The notes under the pieces are model-generated. The model saw only the letters and a list, made by a program, of their open reading frames with translations. It was not told the origin of the DNA and did not search any database. Position numbers and translations under genes: made by a program. DNA of 15,701 bases from Patescibacteria group bacterium (GTDB lineage Bacteria; Patescibacteriota; Minisyncoccia; Phycocordibacterales; UBA5272): the NCBI GenBank assembly GCA_030916975.1, contig JAUPVO010000024.1, positions 1-15,701 on the forward strand, in the 5' to 3' direction. Positions 6,821 through 12,833 of the stretch are shown piece after piece. Position 1 is the stretch's first letter; each line of letters starts with the position of its first letter.

Positions 6821-7366
6821 TTATTTTAGTCTTTTAGTCCAAGTACGAACTTGTACTTTAGGTTGGGTCCCAGCTAGAACAAGAGTACTTTCTAATTTCC
6901 ACCCTGACTCTTGTTGGGCCAAGTTTTCTGGTAAGAATCGTTCGAAGAAAACATTCGCCTCATGTTCTCCTGGTATGGAGGTTATTATAAGTTTGGCTAC
7001 AACTTCTAGTCCAAGGAAATGCTCCCAAACAGTTGGGCCACCAATAATGAACAGTATTTTATCCGAAAACTTTTCCTTATAGTGTTTTAGGAGATCTTTT
7101 GAGTCACTGAACCAGAGCGCCTTTTCAGGTTCAGGTCTTTTTTTATGTGTATTTGTTCGAGATAATATAAAAACAGTCCTCTCATTAAGTTTTTTGAGGT
7201 TTTTGTGGGTATTATGACCCATTACCACAACATTACCCCTTGTTTGTCTTGAAAAATGCTCCATGTCTGAAGAATTTCTTGGCCAAGGAAGGTCGTGATT
7301 TGTTTTGTTGTCACTTAAGCCAACAGCACCCTTTTCGTCGATGGCGGCTATGATTACTATTTCCAT
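6821..7366 (-). CDS. folA: Dihydrofolate reductase
   Basis: The 181-aa protein reduces dihydrofolate to tetrahydrofolate with NADPH, regenerating the cofactor consumed by thymidylate synthase. Motifs are IIAAIDEKGAVGL (5-17), LPWPRNSSDMEHF (26-38) with the catalytic acid Asp34, the NADPH-binding NVVVMGHNTHKNL (45-57), ILSRT (67-71) and FIIGGPTVWEHF (106-117). The ATG at 7366 is chosen over a longer in-frame start at 7411 because it begins the first beta strand. It also has an SD sequence (AGAGGG) 6 nt upstream. The gene follows thyA on the same strand, separated by 93 nt with a terminator between. GC content is higher than in the flanking resident genes but lower than in thyA. Confidence 0.93.
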   Translation of the reverse strand: MEIVIIAAIDEKGAVGLSDNKTNHDLPWPRNSSDMEHFSRQTRGNVVVMGHNTHKNLKKLNERTVFILSRTNTHKKRPEPEKALWFSDSKDLLKHYKEKFSDKILFIIGGPTVWEHFLGLEVVAKLIITSIPGEHEANVFFERFLPENLAQQESGWKLESTLVLAGTQPKVQVRTWTKRLK

Positions 7367-7395
7367 TTTATTCCCTCTTTTTAAGTTTAGTGTAC

Positions 7396-7442
7396 AAAAA
7401 ACCCTTCCCATTATAGAACATTCATTCTAAAAGGGGAAGGGT
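7396..7442 (-). terminator. Rho-independent terminator of thyA
   Basis: On the minus strand ACCCTTCCC (complement of 7434-7442) pairs with GGGAAGGGT (complement of 7401-7409), followed by a T-run. The 24-nt loop holds a small inner hairpin (AGAA/TTCT) and a TATAAT that could serve as a weak -10 for DHFR, though no -35 fits. thyA and DHFR may therefore be only partly coupled by read-through. Confidence 0.78.
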
Positions 7443-7459
7443 CAAGAGAAGGTCAAGCT

Positions 7460-8281
7460 TTAGACCGCTATTGGTGCCTTGATAGGAGGATGGTGCCAAT
7501 AGTCTCGTATTTCGAAGTCTTTGTATTGGTAATCAAACAGGGTAGGTGGCCGGCGCTTGATGTGCAAAACGGGATAGGCAAACGGCGCGCGGCTGAGTTG
7601 CTCGCGCACCTGATCGAAGTGATTGCTGTAGATATGGCAGTCGCCGCCAGTCCAGATAAAGTCCCCCACCCGCAGATCACATTGCTGAGCCATCATGTGG
7701 GTGAGCAGCGCGTAGCTGGCAATGTTGAAAGGCACGCCCAGGAAGATGTCGGCGCTGCGTTGGTACAGCTGACAAGACAAGCGCCCCTCGGCCACGTAGA
7801 ACTGAAATAAGGCATGGCATGGCATCAATGCCATTTGATCGAGTTCGGCCACATTCCAGGCGCTGACTATGATCCGGCGCGAGTCGGGGTTTTTCTTCAG
7901 CGTATTCAGCACCTCTGTAATCTGGTCCACGTGACCACCGCCGGGCTTGGGCCAACTGCGCCATTGCACCCCGTACACTGGACCGAGGTCACCCGTGGCG
8001 GGGTCGGCCCATTCGTCCCAAATGCTTACACCGTGCTCTTGCAACCAGCGCGCGTTGCCATCACCACGCAGGAACCACAACAGCTCGTAGATGATGCTTT
8101 TCAGATGCACCTTCTTGGTGGTGATCAGCGGAAAGCCCTCGTTCAAGTCGAATCGTATCTGATGGCCAAACACGCTGCGCGTGCCGGTACCGGTGCGGTC
8201 GGCCTTGGTCACGCCGTGCTCGAACACATGGTGCATGAAGTCTTCGTATTGGTGGCAAATTGGATGTGTTTCTGTTCCCAT
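7460..8281 (-). CDS. thyA: Thymidylate synthase, GC-rich and probably horizontally acquired
   Basis: The 273-aa protein methylates dUMP to dTMP with methylene-tetrahydrofolate. It is complete, with DRTGTGTRSVFGHQ (28-41), the active-site Cys155 in LMPCHALFQF, RRIIVSAWN (135-143), QLYQRSADIFLGVPFNIASY (171-190) and the usual end KAPIAV. The sequence closely resembles proteobacterial ThyA as I remember it. The gene is strikingly GC-rich from about 7540 to 8240, with C/G at most third positions, while everything around it is AT-rich. The first 15 codons and the last 20 or so are less GC-rich. An SD sequence (GGGAG) precedes the ATG by 6 nt. There are no frameshifts, so the gene looks functional. 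Confidence 0.97.
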   Translation of the reverse strand: MGTETHPICHQYEDFMHHVFEHGVTKADRTGTGTRSVFGHQIRFDLNEGFPLITTKKVHLKSIIYELLWFLRGDGNARWLQEHGVSIWDEWADPATGDLGPVYGVQWRSWPKPGGGHVDQITEVLNTLKKNPDSRRIIVSAWNVAELDQMALMPCHALFQFYVAEGRLSCQLYQRSADIFLGVPFNIASYALLTHMMAQQCDLRVGDFIWTGGDCHIYSNHFDQVREQLSRAPFAYPVLHIKRRPPTLFDYQYKDFEIRDYWHHPPIKAPIAV

Positions 8282-8351
8282 TTTGATCTCCCATTAAGTT
8301 AAATCAAGTTTTAAAAAGAACTTACGACTCTGGAATTTTTCCATTGAAGTT

Positions 8352-8380
8352 ATAATACTACTTTTAAGAGATTAATCCAA
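8352..8380 (-). promoter_or_regulatory. Sigma70-type promoter of thyA
   Basis: On the minus strand TTGGAT and TATTAT are separated by 17 nt. The predicted start gives a leader of about 60 nt ending in the GGGAG ribosome site. A full -35/-10 pair is unusual in this window. The 214-nt gap 8282-8495 holds this and the divergent promoter of the 154-aa gene; nothing else stands out in it. Confidence 0.55.
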
Positions 8381-8431
8381 ATCTTTAATTAGACTAGCTT
8401 TTCTAACCTTTTGTGTTATGTTTTATCAAGA

Positions 8432-8460
8432 TTGATTTTTACAGACATAAGTATTATAAT
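8432..8460 (+). promoter_or_regulatory. Sigma70-type promoter of the 154-aa gene
   Basis: TTGATT and TATAAT are separated by exactly 17 nt, the best bipartite promoter in the window. It gives a leader of about 28 nt. Confidence 0.65.
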
Positions 8461-8484
8461 GGTTTTTTAAATCATAAAACTTTT

Positions 8485-8489
8485 AGGAG
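8485..8489 (+). promoter_or_regulatory. Shine-Dalgarno AGGAG of the 154-aa gene
   Basis: AGGAG lies 6 nt before the ATG at 8496, canonical spacing. Most genes in this window have no such site, so it fixes the start and marks the gene as different. Confidence 0.7.
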
Positions 8490-8495
8490 TCTTAA

Positions 8496-8960
8496 ATGAT
8501 TTACAAACTATCGTTCTATACGGAACTTTTCTTGAGAGCTCTCAAAAGAGTGGTGTATCTTGAAGAGAAAAAATTAATAAACGAGAAAGGGTATGGGGAT
8601 TTCGGTTTAAAAAATTCTCTTCGGTTAAGTCTACTTCTTTTGGGGTATCATGAAGCTCCTTTAAAGGAGGGAGGATTGGGCTGGTATAAAAATGGGGAGT
8701 CTATTCCTACTCCATTAGAGGAGGAATTGGCGCTGTTTAAGCTTTTAGGTCTGGGGCAATGTTTCCCCCGTGGTGAAACTATCGCTCTTTTTGGATGCCA
8801 CCTGCCCTCAACAATTGAAGAAGTTGGGCTGAGTGGAGAAGCGGCCAGGAAGCTCTACAACGCTCTTGTTAGAGAAGGGTTTTATCATGAGCCTTCACAA
8901 ACAAAGGTATCAAAAAAGCCCGAACAAGAGCCAGAACAGCTCAGCTTACTCGTTGATTGA
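8496..8960 (+). CDS. Unrecognised 154-aa protein next to the thymidylate genes
   Basis: I do not recognise this family. The protein is mostly predicted helical and soluble. A Lys/Arg-rich N-terminal helix region (FLRALKRVVYLEEKKL) is followed by a middle part with ALFKLLGLGQCF (about 79-90) and GETIALFGCHLPSTIEE (about 93-109). Next comes a helix-turn-like LSGEAARKLYNALVREGFY and a charged Pro/Glu tail (SKKPEQEPEQ). Two cysteines are present. It has a full promoter, an SD sequence and its own terminator, so it is very likely expressed. It is the only larger gene here ending in TGA. Base composition is less AT-rich than the resident genes. It is divergent from thyA and may belong to the same acquired block. 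Confidence 0.8.
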   Translation: MIYKLSFYTELFLRALKRVVYLEEKKLINEKGYGDFGLKNSLRLSLLLLGYHEAPLKEGGLGWYKNGESIPTPLEEELALFKLLGLGQCFPRGETIALFGCHLPSTIEEVGLSGEAARKLYNALVREGFYHEPSQTKVSKKPEQEPEQLSLLVD

Positions 8961-8961
8961 C

Positions 8962-8995
8962 ACCACTAGAAACTAATAATTTCTAGTGGTTTTTT
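8962..8995 (+). terminator. Rho-independent terminator of the 154-aa gene
   Basis: ACCACTAGAAA and TTTCTAGTGGT form a perfect 11-bp stem with a 7-nt loop, followed by six T. It starts 1 nt after the TGA stop. Confidence 0.9.
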
Positions 8996-9052
8996 CTTAT
9001 TATTTCTACTAATTTGTAGACTATAATAGTGTAGATTATTGGTTTGTAATTA

Positions 9053-9061
9053 TGATATAAT
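9053..9061 (+). promoter_or_regulatory. Extended -10 promoter (TGATATAAT) of the murF-like gene
   Basis: A perfect TGnTATAAT is followed by 7 nt (ATAAAAA) and the ATG at 9069, so the mRNA should be leaderless. There is no clear -35. Confidence 0.6.
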
Positions 9062-9068
9062 ATAAAAA

Positions 9069-10352
9069 ATGTTAAAAAACCTATTTAAAAAAATAATTAT
9101 AAACATAATAACTTGGCAGGCTAAGCAGGTATTAAAAAAACACAATCCTATGGTTATAGGAATAACTGGGAATATAGGTAAGACCAGCACCAAAGACAGT
9201 ATTGCGGTTGCGCTTCAGACACTGAGTGTAAGAGAGAATAAAAAAAGTTTAAATAGTGAGTTTGGAGTTCCTCTAACCGTGCTCAATCAGAAAACCGGCT
9301 GGAACAGCATAATCAAATGGTCCAAAGTCATACTAGCGGGCTTTAAAGAAATCAGAACCAAAGATTATCCTAAGATTCTGATATTGGAGATAGGGGCAGA
9401 CCATAAAGGAGACATTAAAAACCTGATGAAATGGTTAAAGCTTGATATAGCTGTTATGACCCAGTTCGCAGAAGTTCCAGTTCATATTGAGAATTTTGAT
9501 AGCAAAGAGCAGATGTTAAAGGAAAAATCTTACATAGTAAAAGGACTTAAAAAAGGAGGTATTTTTATTTTTAATGCTGACTGTGAAGACTGTGTTAATA
9601 TAAGTAAAAAAGTAAGAGATGACGTCAAGACTATTTCTTTTGGAGAAAAGACTGGAGACTGCAGAGCTAACATGATTATCAATGATATCAAAAATAAAAA
9701 TGTTCATTCTCAGATTAATTATAATAATAAAAAGTACAATCTCATTTGTAATAGTGTTATAGGAAATGCTTCCATTCTAGCTGCAATGCCAGCCATCATA
9801 ATAGCTGATCATTATAGATTAAATTTGCCAAATGTTGTAGAATCTCTAAAAGACATGGAGAGGGCACCCGGACGCATGAGGCTCTTAGAAGGAAAGGGTG
9901 GGTCTGTAATATTAGATGACAGTTACAATTCTTCGCCCTTAGCCCTTATGAATGGATTAAAAACTTTAAATGAAACTAATGTTATAGGTAGAAAAATAGT
10001 CATACTAGGTGACATGTTAGAACTGGGAGAATTCACAAGACAAGAACATTACAAAATGGGAAGCGAAGTTAAGAGGGTGGCACACGTTCTGGTGACGGTG
10101 GGCAGTAGAGCCAAGTTCATTGCTGAAGGCGCTAGGGATGCTGGTATGGAAGATGGTTGGATCTTAGAATGTTCTAGATCAGACGAAGCCGGAAAGGAGG
10201 TTCTGTCAATAATTAAGTCCGGGGATCTGGTGTATATCAAAGGTTCTCAAGGAGTTAGAATGGAAAAAGCAACTAAGATATTGGTAGATACTAACGTAGT
10301 GAATGTTAGCAAGGATTTGCCAAGACAGGAAGAAGAGTGGCTTAAAAGATAA
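9069..10352 (+). CDS. murF: MurF-like Mur ligase lacking the N-terminal domain
   Basis: The 427-aa protein is an ATP-dependent amide ligase of the Mur family, closest to MurF, which adds D-Ala-D-Ala to the UDP-MurNAc-peptide. The ATP loop GNIGKTS is at 34-40, EIGADHKGDI at 107-116 and a Lys-containing KEKSYI near 151. Also visible are PGRMRLLEG (267-275), DDSYNSSP (283-290), GDMLELGE (314-321) and KGSQGVRMEK (391-400), all MurF-typical. Usual MurF proteins have about 90-100 residues before the ATP loop, forming the UDP-substrate domain. Here only a 30-residue Lys-rich helix region precedes it, so the substrate or partner may differ. It starts a group with a small membrane protein and murB. 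It has no SD sequence. Confidence 0.87.
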   Translation: MLKNLFKKIIINIITWQAKQVLKKHNPMVIGITGNIGKTSTKDSIAVALQTLSVRENKKSLNSEFGVPLTVLNQKTGWNSIIKWSKVILAGFKEIRTKDYPKILILEIGADHKGDIKNLMKWLKLDIAVMTQFAEVPVHIENFDSKEQMLKEKSYIVKGLKKGGIFIFNADCEDCVNISKKVRDDVKTISFGEKTGDCRANMIINDIKNKNVHSQINYNNKKYNLICNSVIGNASILAAMPAIIIADHYRLNLPNVVESLKDMERAPGRMRLLEGKGGSVILDDSYNSSPLALMNGLKTLNETNVIGRKIVILGDMLELGEFTRQEHYKMGSEVKRVAHVLVTVGSRAKFIAEGARDAGMEDGWILECSRSDEAGKEVLSIIKSGDLVYIKGSQGVRMEKATKILVDTNVVNVSKDLPRQEEEWLKR

Positions 10353-10389
10353 ATTTAATTCATTCTTTATTATTAATAATATAAAAAAT

Positions 10390-10836
10390 ATGAAAGAAAT
10401 AATAAAATTTTTTGACAAGTTAGAAGATAGGATTAGAGCCCGCTTATCTAAATTCCCAATTATATACGCCTTTTTTGGTGGAGTAGGTGTTATTGTTTTT
10501 TGGAGAGGGGTGTGGCATGTGGGTGATTATTATGAGCAGACAACACATTGGGGAAGTATAGTGTTCTCCCCATACGGCTCACTTATATTAGGAGCAGTTA
10601 TTTTGCTTGCAACAGGTCTTTTCGTTTCGGTTTTTATTGGTGACTCCATCTTGATGTCTGGCTTAAAACGCGAGAAAAAGCTGACAGAAAAAACCAGTGA
10701 AGAGATTCTTGAAGAAAAAGGAGAGTTGTCTAAAGTTTTGGAAAAGGTCGAAGAGATAGACGAAGAGATGCATAAGAATTATGATATGCCAGACACTCAT
10801 AATCATATAAAAAATAACGATGAAAATAGAAAATAA
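10390..10836 (+). CDS. Small two-TM membrane protein between murF and murB
   Basis: This 148-aa protein has no recognised function. An N-terminal amphipathic stretch (MKEIIKFFDKLEDRIRARL) leads to two hydrophobic helices (about 24-45 and 64-88). A charged, probably coiled-coil tail (residues 95-130, rich in Glu and Lys) follows. The ATG at 10390 is chosen because it gives a compact N-terminus. A longer frame start at 10303 lies inside murF and would add an unlikely sequence. The gene begins 37 nt after murF and overlaps the start of murB by 17 nt, so translation is probably coupled. Its position suggests a role at the membrane in cell-envelope assembly, but that rests on context alone. Confidence 0.72.
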   Translation: MKEIIKFFDKLEDRIRARLSKFPIIYAFFGGVGVIVFWRGVWHVGDYYEQTTHWGSIVFSPYGSLILGAVILLATGLFVSVFIGDSILMSGLKREKKLTEKTSEEILEEKGELSKVLEKVEEIDEEMHKNYDMPDTHNHIKNNDENRK

Positions 10837-11893
10837 TTTTGAACTTTTAAATTACAACAGCTTTAAAGTAAGCGTTGTCGCCAAACACTTCTGCATAGTC
10901 AGAAATGTTGATGAAGTAAAAGAGGCTTTAGCTTTCGCTAAGAGTAATAATCTGAAATATTTTATTCTTGGAAGTGGATCTAATATTTTATTTAAAAATA
11001 AATTTTTTGATGGGCTCGTAATCAAAAATGATATCAATTATCTTGTTGAGAATGATGATAATCTTGAAGTTGGAAGTGGTTATTTTTGGGATAATTTAGT
11101 TAAATATTCTGTAGAAAATAATATTTATGGTTTTGAGAATCTTTCTTATATACCAGGAACAGTGGGAGCTGCTCCTGTTCAGAATATTGGAGCTTATGGA
11201 GCAGAGGTCTCTAATCTTATAGTATCAGTTAATTGTTTGGATACAGATACTTTGGAGGAAGTTTCTTTTACTAATTCGCAGGCCGAGTTTGCTTACCGAG
11301 AAAGCATTTTTAAAAAGCATCTTTCGGCTAATAAGTATCAGAAATATTTTATACTATCTGTGAATTTTAAGAAAGATAAACATTCAGCGAACAATATGTG
11401 TGACAAGCTAGATACAGAATACAAAGATATAATTAATTATCTGGAGCAAAATAATCTTCAAAAGAGTGATCTAACTCTAGTATCTCTTCGAGAAATTATT
11501 ATAGATATCAGGAATAGTAAGCTGCCAGACTGGCGCGCCGAAGGCGCGCCAGGAACAGCCGGATCATTTTTCCAAAATATTATCATCGAAGAAGAAAAGT
11601 ATTTAGAACTGCTTGGCAAGAATGAAGAATATAAGAATATTCCAGCTTTTGAATCAGAGGCTTATGGTAAAAAGTTTTATAAGCTGTCAGTGGGATATAT
11701 ACTTGATAAAATCTTAGGTATTAAAGATTTTAAGATTGGACAAGTTTCTGTTTATTACAATCAGGCTTTGGTAATTGTTAACTGGGGGGGAGCTAGTGGA
11801 GATGAGATTTACGAATATTCTGAGCAGCTTATACAAAAGTGTAGAGACACTCTTGGTTTAGAGCTAGAAAGAGAGGTTAATATCATCGTATAA
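10820..11893 (+). CDS. murB: UDP-N-acetylenolpyruvoylglucosamine reductase
   Basis: The 357-aa flavoprotein reduces UDP-GlcNAc-enolpyruvate to UDP-MurNAc in the cytoplasm. The FAD domain shows LGSGSNIL (50-57) and IPGTVGAAPVQNIGAYGAEV (111-130). AYRESIFK (158-165) has the Tyr-Arg pair of the type I enzyme. TAGSFFQN (246-253) contains the catalytic Ser249, and LELEREVNII at the C-terminus holds the acid. Length fits the E. coli-type enzyme. The Pro that usually follows SFFKN is Ile here. A GC-rich palindrome at 11531-11551 encodes part of the loop WRAEGAPG just before the catalytic Ser and seems to lengthen it slightly. The gene overlaps the upstream small membrane gene by 17 nt. Confidence 0.95.
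   Translation: MKIENNFELLNYNSFKVSVVAKHFCIVRNVDEVKEALAFAKSNNLKYFILGSGSNILFKNKFFDGLVIKNDINYLVENDDNLEVGSGYFWDNLVKYSVENNIYGFENLSYIPGTVGAAPVQNIGAYGAEVSNLIVSVNCLDTDTLEEVSFTNSQAEFAYRESIFKKHLSANKYQKYFILSVNFKKDKHSANNMCDKLDTEYKDIINYLEQNNLQKSDLTLVSLREIIIDIRNSKLPDWRAEGAPGTAGSFFQNIIIEEEKYLELLGKNEEYKNIPAFESEAYGKKFYKLSVGYILDKILGIKDFKIGQVSVYYNQALVIVNWGGASGDEIYEYSEQLIQKCRDTLGLELEREVNIIV
11531..11551. repeat. GC-rich palindrome inside murB
   Basis: TGGCGCGCC and GGCGCGCCA form a perfect 9-bp stem with a GAA loop. It is almost pure G+C in an AT-rich gene and keeps the reading frame. No second copy was noticed in the window. Confidence 0.75.
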
Positions 11894-11902
11894 TTTAATT
11901 TT

Positions 11903-11930
11903 AGAAAAAGTCCGAGTTGGACTTTTTCTT
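11903..11930 (+). terminator. Rho-independent terminator of murB
   Basis: AGAAAAAGTCC and GGACTTTTTCT form a perfect 11-bp stem with a 5-nt loop. The descending arm carries the T-run. It lies 9 nt after the murB stop. Confidence 0.82.
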
Positions 11931-11953
11931 ATCTGTACTTTTCACTATTTTTG

Positions 11954-11962
11954 TGCTATTAT
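11954..11962 (+). promoter_or_regulatory. Extended -10 promoter (TGCTATTAT) of tRNA-His
   Basis: TGC-TATTAT lies 47 nt upstream of the tRNA. It is followed within 4 nt by a 13-bp inverted repeat. Confidence 0.5.
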
Positions 11963-11965
11963 TAA

Positions 11966-11997
11966 ATTTCCTAATCAAGTATTTTTGATTAGGAAAT
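11966..11997 (+). repeat. 13-bp perfect inverted repeat in the tRNA-His leader
   Basis: ATTTCCTAATCAA and TTGATTAGGAAAT are separated by 6 nt. The predicted transcript start (about 11969) is at the left edge, so the precursor tRNA would begin with this hairpin. A DNA operator is the alternative reading. No T-run follows, so it is not a terminator for this strand. Confidence 0.7.
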
Positions 11998-12009
11998 GTG
12001 CAAAAGACG

Positions 12010-12081
12010 GTGGCTATGGTGTAATGGTTAGCACAGAGGTTTGTGGAGCCTCTAGTTCGGGTTCGAATCCCGATAGCCACA
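12010..12081 (+). tRNA. tRNA-His (anticodon GTG)
   Basis: The cloverleaf is complete. The acceptor stem is GTGGCTA/TAGCCAC, the D-arm stem GTGT/GCAC, the anticodon stem GAGGT/GCCTC with loop TTGTGGA, and the T-arm TCGGG-TTCGAAT-CCCGA. The anticodon GTG reads His codons. A G is present at -1 (12009), as in most tRNA-His. The discriminator at position 73 is A (12081), not the usual C, so G-1 would have no partner. CCA is not encoded. Confidence 0.95.
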
Positions 12082-12162
12082 CAAATAATATCTATTCTCT
12101 TCTTGTGAAAATGTGCCTTGCATATTATTAACATAAGAAGTAAAATGTAAAGAGATAAAAAC

Positions 12163-12798
12163 ATGACTATAGAAACAATTAAGGACGTACTTGGGAGAAT
12201 ATTAGTTATCAACAAAAATTTGACAGAGGATTCTCTCAAAACTCTTCTTGATGCTAGTGGTTGGGATGCTGATGATATCCGAGAAGGTCTTAGAATCTTT
12301 AGAGACTATAAAGCTAATGGAGATGATATGAGTAAAGTGATTGTTGAGAAAGCTTACAGCTCATCGGAAGTTATTAATAACATAGAGCCAGAAAAAAAAC
12401 CTATTCAACCCCAAGAAGAGAAAGTTGGTAAAATAGAAGAAAAAGAAGTTTTTAATCCTTTGGCAGGGGCTTTATCGATATTGGATCTTACAAGAAAAGA
12501 TGATGGTAAACCAGAAATAAAAAAAGTTGAACATGTTGATAATGATAATCAGAATATACACATTGCTCCAAATATTCAAGTAAACTCTTCATTAGAAACA
12601 CCTAAACCTATTCACAATATACAGTCTGGTCAATTTACTTCTCAAACACCACCAAGTGTACATCAATATAATATGCCAGAAGACATTCATAATATTGAAG
12701 AATATATAATACATCAAAAACCTTGGTTACTGATTATAATTAATTCAATTTTATTTATTATAACTTTTGCACTACTTGTTTATATTATAAATCATTAA
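12163..12798 (+). CDS. Hypothetical protein with N-terminal helical domain and C-terminal membrane anchor
   Basis: The 211-aa protein is not a family I can name. Residues 1-60 form a small helical domain containing LTEDSLKTLLDASGWDADD and IREGLRIFRDYK. This pattern (a GW-x-x-x-D-I motif followed by a helix) recurs in proteins of this bacterial group. A long polar linker rich in Pro, Gln, Glu and Asn follows (70-180). A single hydrophobic helix (about 188-208) ends 3 residues before the C-terminus, as in a tail-anchored protein with its bulk in the cytoplasm. It follows tRNA-His and lies 35 nt before a membrane/TPR gene that has its own -10 box. There is no SD sequence. Confidence 0.75.
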   Translation: MTIETIKDVLGRILVINKNLTEDSLKTLLDASGWDADDIREGLRIFRDYKANGDDMSKVIVEKAYSSSEVINNIEPEKKPIQPQEEKVGKIEEKEVFNPLAGALSILDLTRKDDGKPEIKKVEHVDNDNQNIHIAPNIQVNSSLETPKPIHNIQSGQFTSQTPPSVHQYNMPEDIHNIEEYIIHQKPWLLIIINSILFIITFALLVYIINH

Positions 12799-12809
12799 TA
12801 TCTTTTTCG

Positions 12810-12818
12810 TGTTATAAT
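12810..12818 (+). promoter_or_regulatory. Extended -10 promoter (TGTTATAAT) of the 7-TM/TPR gene
   Basis: A perfect TGnTATAAT lies 15 nt before the ATG at 12834, predicting a leader of about 8 nt. No clear -35 is seen. Confidence 0.55.
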
Positions 12819-12833
12819 TTCTACTATTAAAGT

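Noticed and set aside
7460..8281. Assembly chimera as the explanation for the GC-rich gene
   Set aside because: The gene is complete, and its promoter, ribosome site and terminator lie in AT-rich DNA typical of the window. A contaminating fragment would be unlikely to end exactly at the gene ends. Read data would settle it.
7490..8302. Long plus-strand open frames opposite thyA
   Set aside because: They arise because GC-rich DNA has few stops. The minus strand encodes an intact ThyA with all motifs, and these frames match no family.
8282..8495. Folate or other riboswitch upstream of thyA
   Set aside because: The leader is about 60 nt and I see no conserved riboswitch core; it holds only a promoter and an SD site.
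8496..8995. TGA recoded as an amino acid (as in some other candidate phyla)
   Set aside because: The 154-aa gene ends in TGA with a terminator starting 1 nt later, and no conserved gene here has an internal TGA. TGA is a stop.
11901..12239. Minus-strand open frame of 112 codons across tRNA-His
   Set aside because: It runs through the murB terminator and the tRNA in antisense and shows no family features.
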